From the NCBI GenBank assembly GCA_014706295.1, contig JACSVZ010000004.1:87551047-87615046 (forward strand): a stretch of 64,000 nt of DNA, written 5' to 3'. The notes below the pieces were generated by a model. It was not told where the DNA came from. It made no database searches and worked only from the letters and a program-made list of their open reading frames with translations. This document shows positions 1 through 10,480 of the stretch, piece after piece. This DNA comes from Lycocorax pyrrhopterus obiensis. Its lineage: Eukaryota; Chordata; Aves; Passeriformes; Paradisaeidae. How positions within the stretch are numbered: the stretch's first letter is position 1; every line of letters starts with the position of its first letter. Made by a program: the position numbers and the translations under genes.

Positions 1-1158
1 GGTGAATTCCCCTTTTAAATGCAGTTTGCTGTAACTCTTAAAATAATCATTTCTAGACAATAAAATTCACTCACTCTTTTAAAAAAATCTGTCCAGGCCT
101 CTTCAGAGAATGGCACAAAACAACATATTTCAGATTTTTGTCTTTTTCCCTTTACTTCCAGTGCAGCCGAACTGGCACACATCCCACAGCTTCTTGTGGG
201 GGAGGGATGTGGCCATTTCCAGAGATGCATGTGAAAAGCAGAGCTCCAGAAGGGAGTGCCCACATGTCCCTGGAAATTCATTCTGACTTTCCACTGCCCA
301 CTCATCACAGCACATGTGGTGTCATCAGTGTCTGACCATTCCCACTCAGGCCACAGGAACTCAGAGAGGTGGCATGGTTAGGAAGGGAGAAGGTAGCTGG
401 GCATCCCGCTTCAGTCCCTCCAGCTGTGACTCCGGCTTCCAGAAACGTGGCATGTTTGGCCTTGCCTTTAACTGATAAAGTGCGATGCTTGCCCTGAACC
501 CCAACACAGTGCTAGGACAAAACATTTCTCATCCTACCTCAGAAAATCAAAATCCACAGAACAGAAAGGAAGCTTAGAGGATTACAACTGTGCAACAAGA
601 GTATCCAGGGAAAATCCCTGCAGGCGGCTGTGTTTCTCACTGAGTGCTTTCTGTACTCATATGTTAGTACAAAGCTCTGTATTAGTTTTCAAGATATAGC
701 ACAGCAAGCTGCTCTCCATGGGAGAGGAACACTTCCTCCAGGACCATGCTGTCCAGAGGGGATCTTCTGCCAGGCACATCAGTTGTCAGGACATCAGCAA
801 AATGGTTAACTGTTTCCAGCTCTGCTTTCATCCTGAAAGGGAGGGTTTATCCCCTTTTGTCCTCATGCAGCCAACAGAGTTTTTGTAGTGTGTCAAAACT
901 TTGGTGCCAAGCACATTTGTTGTTGCAATGACATGCTACAACGCCTCACAGCTGACATATGGCAACCAAAGGCACAATGCGGGTCTAGAAGTGCCCACAG
1001 GATCATGTGAGGTGGGGAGTCTGATGCTCTAATTGCAATTAAAATGTAAAGCGTGACGATAAATTTTATCATCAAACTGCACTGTCTTTACAATTTTGCC
1101 TCACCTGTGCCTAGAGTTTGAGAGAGATGACACAGTGACAGCCCTGCACACCCATTTC
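1..1158. other. Intergenic DNA, nothing recognised
   Basis: I see no gene, RNA or known repeat here. Short open frames on both strands overlap one another and resemble nothing I know. An AATAAA hexamer near 59-64 is not supported as the end of a gene. Confidence 0.5.
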
Positions 1159-1162
1159 CTAC

Positions 1163-1539
1163 CTGTTATTATCAACAAGTACAGAGCGTGTATAAACTTG
1201 GTCTGTCCTAGCTACTTCCTTGTAAACAACTTTTACTTGTGAAGCCCATTGGCTCAAAATCAGCCAGATTGGAGATTCTCCAATACCTGTCATGAAAAAA
1301 CACCTCTGGTTGTGTCCTGGGATGGCATGTGCCTCCAAGAGGACATTACAGACAGTGCTGAAATCACTGAACACTAGTGCTGTGTCTTCATGGCATACCT
1401 CCAGCTGGAGATCAGCAGCTATGACAGGCTCTACAGCAGGAACTGGTGATTTAGCAGCTACTTTCAGAAACTCTTTCAATGGGGCAGGAAACACTGACAT
1501 AATGTCAAATTCCCAGCGTTGTAACTTCCCTGATGACTT
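1163..1539 (-). CDS. Unidentified exon-like open frame
   Basis: On the minus strand a frame stays open from 1575 down to 1159. It has no ATG at its upper edge; the first plausible codon there is GTG. Its edges look like splice sites. A pyrimidine-rich stretch ends in CCCCACAG at 1540, directly before AAG TCA. Two donors are possible. GAG|GTATGC would end a 141-nt in-phase exon (1399-1539), and ACAG|GTAGGA would end a 377-nt exon at 1163. The first part encodes a Pro/Ala/Val-rich segment beginning KSSGKLQRWEF and containing VFPAPLKEFLKVAAKSPVPA. I do not recognise a family, and I see no signal peptide, membrane segment or catalytic motif. It does not resemble GCLC or other genes known near ELOVL5. 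It could be an exon of an unannotated gene, an old retrocopy or chance. Confidence 0.22.
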
Positions 1540-1579
1540 CTGTGGGGATAGGAATGGGAAAAAAATCGTAATCACATGT

Positions 1580-3400
1580 ACCCGGCATATCCCAGCTTCT
1601 CTGTCCTAGTGTTGCCAGGGGCTCTGTTTGCTGCAAGAAGCAAAGCTAAACCTAGTCAAGAGGAACTGCAAAGATGTTTTCCAGGGAAAAAGGCTAGCTT
1701 CATCATTACTTCCCTCTCTGCCAGCCTTACCTTCTCCTTCAGGACCACACCCTTCCTACCCCCTCCTCTCCCCAGGTAGCACATCTCCATGGTTGAGTCT
1801 CCTGTCTGACTGACTGCTTCTTTTGCTCCTGAGTAAACTCTGCCTCCTGATTTTACCCTGCCTGCCTGCCCCTCTGCAGCTCCGTGTCAGCAGCTCCACA
1901 CCCATAGGATGCAAAGTGGGAGGCTGTGCCTGCTTCCACAACCCAGGTGGTGGAAGAGACAAAAAACCTGGGAAGCTGGGCACAGGCATGAGCCACACAA
2001 TAGTCCTCTTAAAATGCCTCATTACTTAACATCATGAAGGAAGACTCTGCAAGGCTTAGGCAGCGTAGACTTGAGGGCTGAGTGCACAAGCTACAAACTT
2101 TTGTGGCTTTTTTTTTGTCCATGGTCAACCAAAAAAAAGAAAGGAATAAGGAAAGGGGGGAGGTGCTAAGGAGCTCCAGTTTGTCCAAGATCAGTTTATC
2201 TGGCAGCTCAGATTTCAGTGTGGGCAGAAGAAGGCAGGTCTGGCCTAGAGAGTGAGTGGTAAATTTTGTGCAAGGAGACAGGCAAAGGAAATTCTGCTTT
2301 TATTCAGAGACAGGAGAATAGACAGCAGAAATGGAGACCAGCAGGACATATAGGAGTGAGAAGCTGACAATAACCCACTAAAGGGTTAATCCACCTAATA
2401 AAGTGAGGTGACAGTCAGGAGGCAACCTAAGAGTGGGCAGAACAGGAAGAAGTCAGAGAAGATGTAGATAGCCGGGAGAGTTTAGCAATGCCTGTGAAAC
2501 CCGATGGTCCAAGCAAGATAAGTCTGGCATGTAATTTGGGATGGAAGGCCTTTTTGTGTTACAGAATTTTATCTTTAAAAAAAAACTTAAAAAAAAAACC
2601 TCCTCTAATTTTGAGCCACTCCTTCCATCAAGTGATCACCAAGGAATGCTTTCATATGCTTACCTCATTAGCTTTGGCACACAGAGAGGCAGGCAGGAAC
2701 TTCTCTGTGTCTGGCTTCCGTGGAACCGGTTTTGGACATGCAGCTGGCAACTCTTTTCTAGGCTAAGAAAGCCTAGCAATTACTTCTTCCCAAGAAAAGC
2801 TGGGGGTTCCATCCTCCCTCTGCTTCTTTCTGTGTGGCATATAGAAACCAAAAAAGAATGAAGCATCACTGAGGTAAAACAGGAATGGCCTCAGTCGAAA
2901 CGTCAGGACTTGATGCTGAAGAAAGGGTGAGGCTAGGAAGCAGCTGGGTCCAACATGACAAATGCTCACTGTGTTGATGGCTGTGAGCCACAGGACCGCA
3001 GGTGAAGCTTTACATTGCTTATGCCACTCATCCTAACATGAACTCAGGCTTTTGCAGACTCACAGCAATGTTTTGTCTAGATAGGAGTGATAATAGTCCA
3101 TTTATGGCGACCTTTTGTTACCAAGATGAGTTAAGGCATCAGACCCTTGCTCATTTATTGCCCTCTACAAGGGTCTGAGCTCCAGACTCCTCCCACATTT
3201 GACCTCCCAAGTTTCTCAGGCATCTCAGCACACACGTTTCCAGACAGAGGGGAGCACCAAGAGACCTGTGTGGGTCCAGTCACTGGCCAAACCAGCAATG
3301 CCCAAGTCCCAGAGGGACTCAGTCTGGAATGAAAGCAACAGGCTATCCAGCAATTCCAATAGTGGTCACTTTCCGTTTTTCAAGAAGGGCTTAGCTTCAA
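1580..3400. other. Intergenic DNA, nothing recognised
   Basis: No supported gene. Short homopolymer runs occur (A runs around 2576-2600, T and A runs near 2108-2140). Part of the 3000-3400 stretch could belong to the 3' side of the adjacent retrovirus, but I see no motif proving it. Confidence 0.4.
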
Positions 3401-3405
3401 AGTTA

Positions 3406-4558
3406 TTATGAGACCCTTGTGGTTAGGGCACTTCTCAGAAAGTGGAAGTTATATGGTGGTGCTTCTTGGGCATGAGTCACCTTCTCAGCCAATGCTCCAA
3501 AATCTCTGGCTTCTGGACAGTCCATAACCTCCTCTAGGATTCCTGGGAAATGGGGTTTTCCCATTTGAGCTTGTTGTGTAATCAGTGTTACCCACTTACT
3601 CCATGTAGCACTGGTTGTGTGATGTGTTGAGGGCATGTTTCCTTTAAACATCCAGTGTAGGATGGGCAATTGTGGTGCCAAGAGGAGACACACTTCTGTC
3701 CCAACAGCTTCTGAGGCAGCTCAAACCCCCTCATAGGCTGCTAATATCGCCTTTTCAGCTGGAGTATAGTCGGCTTCTGATCCTCAGTAACTCCGGCTCC
3801 AAAATCCTAATGGTCAGCCTTGGGTTTCTCCTGAGGTCCTTTGCCAGAGGATCCAGATGAGACCCTGCTCTCCAGCTGCAGTGTAATGTGTATTTTGCAT
3901 GGCTGGTCCTGTCCAAACAGGCCCAAGAGCTGCTGCATGAGCTATTTACTGTTTGATCTGCTCAAAGGCCTGTTGTTGCTCAGGGCCCCACTTGAAGTGG
4001 TTCTTCTTCCAGGTCACTCGATATAGGGGGCTCACCAGCTGCTTATAACCTGGAATATGCATTCTCCAAAACCCCAAAGGCCAGAAAAGCTTGTGTTTCC
4101 TTCTTGTTAGCTGGTCGAGACAGTCAGTTCCAGGTGACCTGGACACCCCTCCAAGTGAAAGCAAATTGTGGCCTGCACTCTGCCACCAGAGGGGTTGAGA
4201 AAAATGCATCAGCAATATCAATTGTGGCACCATTTGGCTGCCTTTGAGTCCACCTCACACTGAAGTTCCAACATGTCTGCTACGGCAGCGCTCAGAGGCA
4301 GCATGACTTCATTCAGGCCACAATGGACTTCAGTCAGCATCCATTCCCCATTAGATTTTCGCACCGGCCATACGGGACTGTTAAAGGGTGAGCAGGTCCT
4401 GCTGATCACTCCTTGGCTCTCCAGTCGATGAATTAGGTCATGGATGGGAGTTGCAGAGTCTCGGTTGGTTGCCTTTGACTCCAGCTCATACTGAAGTTCC
4501 AACACATCTGGTAGGGCAGCAGTCAGAGGCAGCGTGACTTCATTCAGGCCACGAGAGT
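3406..4558 (-). pseudogene. Broken retroviral pol (reverse transcriptase to RNase H/integrase region)
   Basis: Three separate minus-strand frames carry pol-like peptide. The piece at about 4218-4505 holds the reverse-transcriptase N-terminal block, with SPFNSPVWPVRKSNGEW and GLNEV. The piece at about 3946-4130 holds the connection region, with FWRMHIPGYK and GPEQQQAFEQIKQ. The piece at about 3406-3693 looks like a more distal pol segment containing WSKWVTLITQQAQ. The core catalytic part of the polymerase, including the Y-x-D-D box, is not visible between them, so internal sequence has been lost. A 231-bp segment is partly duplicated at 4238-4558. The gene is dead. Confidence 0.72.
4238..4558 (-). 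repeat. 231-bp in-frame tandem duplication inside the pol remnant
   Basis: On the plus strand a block starting near 4243 and a block starting near 4474 share most bases over about 80 nt. Both contain CTGAAGTTCCAACA and TGACTTCATTCAGGCCAC. The offset is 231 bp, exactly 77 codons, and the minus-strand frame stays open across the junction, which reads SKATNRDS. This fits a tandem duplication whose upstream copy has since been truncated. Confidence 0.7.
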
Positions 4559-4565
4559 CTACTGT

Positions 4566-5453
4566 TCACCACATGGCCTGCGCTTGGGGCTTCCCTTCCC
4601 TCCCCTCTGACAAGTGCAGGAGAGGACTGATCTCGTGGGCTGCCCCTAAAAGCTGGAGTGGGGGCTCACAGGAATGAGGAAGTACCCAGATGGCATGCAC
4701 ATTTTGGAGCCAGGAGGACGCCATCTCTGTGGTTGGTGTATCTATTTGTGGGTAATACAGTGCTACCAAGCTGCCGGAATATGATGCAGGGGTGCCTTGA
4801 ATCACCTTCCTCCACATGGCCATTGTGCAAGGGGCATCCTCAGAATCTTTAGGGACACTCACTTTCTAGATCACTACAGACAATTTCCAGCACTGATAAT
4901 TCTCTGAGGTACTGGACATCTTCATCTGCAGTGGTCCACTTCCCTGGGGAGTTCACAAGATCTTCCTTAAATGAATATCGTGCCCTTATGCTTGAGAGAA
5001 GCCAGCTCCAGATGCTGCAAATAATTGCTCCTTCTTTTCCAATTCCTCTTTCAATTTCCTGGGATCTTAGCAAGGGATCCCAGCTGTTGGGCTTCACGAC
5101 CTTCTAACTGCTGACTATTGGCACCACTATCCCAGCATTGAAGCAGCCAGGCAGAAATCCACTCACCTGGCTGGTGGCTGTAATCTTTTCTCAAGTCTTG
5201 AAGTTCTGATGAGATCAGGGACTGAGTAACTTTGGTTTCCTGTTTGATTTGCCTCATTCCATTTGATTTCTTTGTTGAAGGAACCCGCCGCTTGACCTAA
5301 CCCCTCCTTTCCTATTGTTACTTCCTCTTCTTCTGCTTCTTCTGCTGCTGCTTCTGGCTGCTGCTTCTTGTGCTGCTTCTTCTTCCTCCACTGTAGTTTG
5401 AGTCCCTGTCTCAGCCATAGTGTCCTCAAATACAGTTTGTGTTCCTGCCTCAA
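4566..5453 (-). pseudogene. Probable broken retroviral gag region
   Basis: This lies between the LTR and pol of the minus-strand retrovirus, where gag is expected. It consists of overlapping short frames rather than one. The upper part (about 5310-5400) encodes a Lys/Gln then Ala/Glu-rich stretch including EAAAEEAEEEEV, written as CTT/CTG-type triplets on the plus strand. I see no Cys-His zinc knuckle. The gag call comes mainly from position, and part of the region could be protease. Confidence 0.45.
5310..5395. repeat. Impure CTT/CTG triplet tract
   Basis: The plus strand is dominated by TTCTTCTGC-type triplets, encoding Glu/Ala/Lys/Gln on the minus strand within the gag-like remnant. It is imperfect, so it is low-complexity coding-derived sequence and not a clean microsatellite. 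Confidence 0.6.
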
Positions 5454-6153
5454 CTAAAGTCCTTTGAGAGTACTGTGCAGTGACTCAATAGGCACACGCC
5501 AGGCTCCAGTACAGGGCAAGAAGCTGCTGGTTTTCACTGGAGTGGGCAAGGCACCCATCTACCAGTTGACAGGTCAGTTTGTCAGAGTTTATTACCTGTT
5601 CAGGTGTTAAGTCCTAGGTAATGGGAGGTGATAACTGCCCTAAAAACCTGCCCAAATCCTTCCACGAACCCTGCCACCCAGGAACTGGATGCCTCAGGGC
5701 AGATTTCAATAGTGCCTCACCTAAAGATTGTTTTCTCTTACACCAGGATGATGCCGGATTCCACGAACTCCATAGCGTACCAACGGTATTAGTTAGTATT
5801 ATTAACAGTATTAGCTAGTGTTGTTAACAGTATTAAGCAGCTTGCATTAGGATGAGCAAAGACCATGGGAGGCTGCATTATAAAAGCATTCACATCAATC
5901 TCAGGCAGGGAGAAGGAGGTGTAGTTCCTCATCATCCGTAGAAGATAGCTCACCCCCACAACGAGGCCATCAGTGTAAGGGCAAAGCACAGAGCCATTGT
6001 TTGTGTTAGCATGTTACCAAGCTCAGCAAAATAAAGAGATAAGCAGTGCAGCTGACAAACTCAATGTCCTGCACAGGAGCTTGCTACTTGATAACTACTA
6101 TTTACTATTTACTATAGCATGCAATAAATAACTTTTTTAATGCCTTTATGTTG

Positions 6154-6171
6154 CCCGACATTTGGTCGCCA
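6154..6171 (-). other. Possible retroviral primer binding site
   Basis: Read on the minus strand, TGGCGACCAAATGTCGGG follows the LTR end by nine bases. A primer binding site starting with TGG, complementary to a tRNA 3' CCA end, is expected in this position. I cannot name the tRNA, and the spacing is larger than the usual two or three bases, so the call is tentative. Confidence 0.35.
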
Positions 6172-6180
6172 AAAAAGGAC

Positions 6181-6775
6181 TGTAGTGGGTTGACCTTGGC
6201 TGGGTGCTCAGTGGTCACCAAGCCACTCTATGACTCCCCTCCCCAGTGGGACAGGGGAGGGAAAATAAGATGGAAAATAACTCATCTGTTGAAATAAGGC
6301 AGTTTACTAAAGCAAAAAAAAAAAAAGAAAGAAAAGTGAAAGTTTGCACATGCATAAGCAAAGGGAAAAGTCAATCTCTGCTTTCACTCACTATCAGTGA
6401 GTGATATTCAGACACTTCCTGGGAAGCAGGGCTTCAGCACACGGAGCTCCAGAAGGCTAACATTGTAGAATAACGCATGCCCCACCCTGCTCCTGCTCCT
6501 CCTCCCTCCCTTAGCTTTTATATCTGAGTTGACATCATATGGTATGGGATATCCCTTTGGCTAATTTGGGTCAGCTGGCCTCATTGCATCCCCTCCTGGG
6601 ATCTTGCCCACTGCCAGCCCCTTGATGGGGGGGAGGAACATTACTGGGACAGTGCTGCTCAGCTGTAGGTAAAACACTGGTGTGTTATCAACACCTTTCC
6701 AGCTGCCAATGCAAAGCACAGCACAGTGAAGGCTGCTAAGGACAAGTGAACTCTATCTCAGTCAGACCCAATAGA
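6181..6775 (-). mobile_element. 5' LTR of the minus-strand retrovirus
   Basis: On the plus strand it opens with TGTAGTGGGTTGACC at 6181, the U5 end read backwards. It runs to about 6775, where the minus strand reads a TCTGACTGAGATAGAGTT-like LTR start. A minus-strand TATA box (TATAAAA, plus positions 6517-6523) lies in the expected place. The GGGATATCCC(TTTGG) and GGTCAGCTGG motifs near 6547-6580 recur in the other two LTRs of this window. The lower boundary is firm and the upper one approximate. Confidence 0.72.
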
Positions 6776-8289
6776 GCTGCACTGCTGCCTCTGAGGGTTT
6801 ACATACACACAGTCTCCAGACAGAGTGCCTAAACCAATTCCTTAACATAGTTTTTAAAGAGTCTCTGGTGGAGAGAGAGGAAAGGATGGAAATTCTCCAT
6901 CCTTTTTATTGGACTTTGCCACCACAGAGAACAAAACAGTTCATATTTGCAAACCTCTGTATAATACACATCGTGCCATATGAGTGTTCTTCCTACCTAA
7001 TCTCAAAACACATAGAACAGAGCAAGAGATGAGCAAGGCCAAAGAGGAATTTTCAGAAAAATAGAAGGTCTTTCATATGAGGCAGACAAAGTAAGTTAGA
7101 AATTGTTCTGGAAAATAGGTTTCTGGGGCATAAACATGATTGAATCATCTAAGTAAATTGTGGGACCAATCATTGCAAGATGAGGCAAAAATATAAAAGG
7201 GTTTTCCAAGTGATCAGCCAAATTAATGGAAAAGATGTGGCTAGTACTTAGATAGCGGCATCATCGTCATTGTCATTACTACTATTGTTATTATCTGGCT
7301 TAATATTCAGTGCTCTGGTTACCATTGCCTGGGTGCCATCTCTGTCCAAGGAAATCCACAAATGACTGGATGGTGGAATGGAGTAAATAAGTCAGAGAAG
7401 GATCATTTTGTACCAGCTGTTCCTTGTGTTCTTTCCCTGAGCATCCACATCTGCCAGGAAGACAACGCTGGCTTTTTGGTCTGACTGAGTTATGTCCTTA
7501 CAAAATTCAATGTTAATTGGGAAGCAGGCATAGTAGAAAGGACAGACTTCAGCCCATCAGGCAGGCATAGGGAGCTGGATCAGAATTCAAGCAGTCACTA
7601 GTAGAGTAGAGTAGAGAATGGGCTACTTAGAAGAGGTCCCCTAGCAGGTAAACTCCCAGTCACCAGCATGTACAATGCCCTACGCCACTGGGAGCCTTGT
7701 CCTTGCCTGGGGGCTCCTCCTGTGGGATGGTTGTTGGTGGCTGAGCATGCAACTGAATTAAAGTCTTCAGCTTTCTGGGTGAGCCCTCCAAACACAGCAG
7801 GATTGCACAGGAGACAACTAGACCAGCTGCAGCCATGTTACTGTGTTCCTTGACAGCAAGGTGAAGCCTGCCCAGCCCTCTCAGCAGTCACACAGAACAG
7901 GCAGGTGCCACTCCGGAGATGACTCAGGCCTCTCACAGGGCTATCTCTCTAACAGCCTTGGCTATGCAGCAGGTAAAGAAAGCCCCAGTGTTTCCTACTG
8001 ACTTTGCTATACAGCAGCATTTTCAACTGTTCTGCTCCACGCTCCTGTTCTAGGTGAACTCAGTGATTTACACTGTCTCCCTAACTACTTAAGTAATGTT
8101 TTAATCTACCTCTAGTTGCTCTTTCTCATGCCCCAACTACTTTCCCAGTGATGTCTTATAACCTGATTAATGGGTGCAGGCACATCTTGGGCAACACTGT
8201 TCTAACAGCCTGTTAATATTAACTAGACAGTTGGATGGAACTACTTGTTACTTGGAATCATGGAATGGATACCTAGCCCTACCCATTAG
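6776..8289. other. Intergenic DNA, nothing recognised
   Basis: No supported gene or repeat. A GTAGA repeat (AGTAGAGTAGAGTAGAG) is present near 7600-7616. Confidence 0.45.
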
Positions 8290-8299
8290 GCAGAAAATA

Positions 8300-8600
8300 T
8301 TTGGGGCTCAGATACAGTCCAAGAAAACATATGACCATGATGCCATACGGCCTGGAATATCCCTTTGGTCAGTTTGGGTCACCTGTCCCAGCTGTGTCTC
8401 CTTCCAGCTTCCCATATACTCCCAGCCTCCTTGCCAGCGTGGCAGTACGAAAAGCAGAAAAGGCCTTGGCTCTGTGTAAGCCCTGCTCTGCAATAACAAA
8501 AACATCTCTCTATTATCAACCGTGTGCTCAGCACAAATCCAAAACAGAGCCCCACACCAGCCACTGTAAAGAAAATTACCCTAGCCAAAGCCATCACATG
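8300..8600 (-). mobile_element. LTR fragment related to the LTR at 6181
   Basis: The plus strand carries GGAATATCCCTTTGG and CAGTTTGGGTCACCTG near 8355-8390, then TTATCAACCGTGTGCTCAGC near 8514-8533. These are in the same order as in the 6181-6775 LTR and, reverse complemented, the 36986-37579 LTR. Only the U3 portion is visible; a TATA-R-U5 part at the low-coordinate side is not evident. No internal retroviral sequence is attached, so it is a truncated solo LTR. Confidence 0.68.
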
Positions 8601-8605
8601 GATAT

Positions 8606-9185
8606 AAGTTAAGCTGGCAGGTGAGCCAGCCCCCTTGACTATTTCATTTACTAGTACTGATGTAGCTTGTGTGCCTCCCACCAACTTCCACCGGCAAAAA
8701 CAGGTTATATCTATAAATTAGACATAATGACATCTTAACTTTCACGTACCCAAATATTTTCTTGGTTTTGTCACCTGACTCTCTACAGAACTAGAGGAAT
8801 GTCATGCCTTTGTGGTTACATCCAGCAGTACTTGACGGCACATCATGTACTATACAGGACCAAAGGAGCCATCACAGATGAGGGGGATGGTCAAGCACTG
8901 CAGCCCGAGGCAATGGCAAAGCCTCAGAAATTTATTATTCAACCATGTGTAAATTAAGCAGCATTTGAGTCTCATATAGCAAATGTTCTTTTTACACACT
9001 GTCTTCACGTCCAACTTCTTCTAAAATATCTAAAAGCTACATCCTCACTTTGTGTGAGAAGTAGGAAACAGATGTTCTCGTGCATGGAGAGGGTCTAATA
9101 TCACTGCTGTTACCCGTAATGCATGCAGGAACTGATTTACTTTCCTGATAAAGGAAAGTGCAGTTCAAGTGCACACCAGTTTGGA
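8606..9185. other. Intergenic DNA, nothing recognised
   Basis: I see no gene or repeat that I can support here. Confidence 0.45.
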
Positions 9186-9187
9186 AA

Positions 9188-10480
9188 TTAGGGAACAGAA
9201 GCACATAACAGTTGAGGTTGGAAGGGACCTCTGGAGATCATTAAGTCTACCCCCTGCCACCCTTCTTAAGGCAGGGTCAGCTAGAACAGGCCATCCAGGA
9301 CCATATCCTCATGGTTTTTTAATATCTCCAGAGATGGAGATTCCACAGCCTCTCTGGGCAACCTGTGCCTGTGTTTGGCCATCCTCACAGTAAAAAAGTG
9401 TTTTCTTGCTTCAGATAGAATTTCCTGTGCTTGAGTATGTGCCCATTGCCTCTTATCCTGTCAGTAGGCACTTCTGAGAAGAAGCTCTGCCTTCTTCATA
9501 TCGTCCCATCACGTATTTATATCCAATAAAAAGATTCCCCCCAAGCTTCGCCAGTCCAAACAGTGCCAGCTCTCTCTGCCTTTCCTCACACATGGCACTT
9601 GCTCCTGTCCCTTAATCAACTCTCAGACACTTCATGGGACCCAATCCATTGAGGTCATACTTTTCTTGTCCAGGAGAGCCCAGCACTGGCACAGCATGCC
9701 ACATGTGGTCTCACTAGGGCCGAGCAGAGGGAAAATGTCACTTCCCTCCACATGCTGGCAACACTTGGCCTAATGCAGCCCAGGATACTATTAGCCTTTT
9801 TTGCCATGAGGGAGAATTGCTGGTTCATGGTCAGCTTGTCCACCAGGACACTCAGGGCCTTTTTCTGCCATATTGTTTTCCAGCTGGTTGGCCCCTGGTC
9901 TGTATGGGAGCATGGAGTTGTTCCTCCCCAGGTGTAGGACTTTGTATTTTTCTTTACTGAGTTTGATGAGATTCCTCTCTGCCCCTGTCCCCAGGCTGTC
10001 CAAGTCCCTCTGAATGGTATCAGCCACTCCTCACAGTTTTCAACCATCAACAAACTTGCTGAGCTTGTCTTACCACCCATCACACAAGTTATTAATGAAG
10101 ATGTTAAGTAAAAGTGGTCTCAGTATCAGCCTTTGGGTACACCCCTAGTAACAGGCCTCCAGATGGACTTTGTGCCACTGATCACAACCCTTTAAGGCTG
10201 TCAATTCACACAGTTGTCAGTCCACCTCATTGTCCACATATCGTGCCCACTTCTCTGCTTGTCTATGAGGATGTTACAGGTGACAGTTTTGAAACCCTGG
10301 CTAATGCCAAGAGAGAGAATATCCACTCATCCACCAAGCCACTCTTCTCATCACAGAAGGCTACGAGTTTGGATAAGCACAATTTCCCATTCATAAACCC
10401 ACGCTGACTATTCCAAATCACTTTGACCAAGCAGGGCTTCTTCCACTTGCCTGAAGAAGACCTCAGCTATTGCTTCTTTC
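9188..10480 (-). mobile_element. CR1 LINE fragment, 3' part of ORF2 and 3' UTR
   Basis: The plus strand begins with GTTGAGGTTGGAAGGGACCT at about 9211, the reverse complement of the characteristic CR1 3' end, so the element reads on the minus strand. The minus-strand frame at 9655-10083 encodes the C-terminal end of the CR1 reverse-transcriptase ORF, with KKANSILGCIR and SALVRPHVACC recognisable. Further RT-like sequence, with frame breaks, extends to about 10480. Weaker CR1-like similarity may continue to about 10600. It is 5' truncated and inactive. Confidence 0.82.

Larger units (their letters stand above)
3406..6775 (-). mobile_element. Decayed ERVL-like endogenous retrovirus, 5' LTR plus internal remnant
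   Basis: The element reads on the minus strand. From high to low coordinates there is an LTR (6181-6775), a primer-binding-site-like stretch, a gag-like region and a broken reverse-transcriptase region. Reading frames are interrupted by stops and shifts throughout, so it cannot encode intact proteins. No matching 3' LTR is visible at the low-coordinate end, so the element is probably truncated there. Assignment to the bird ERVL-like group rests on the character of the pol fragments and the LTR and is not a database result. Confidence 0.75.
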
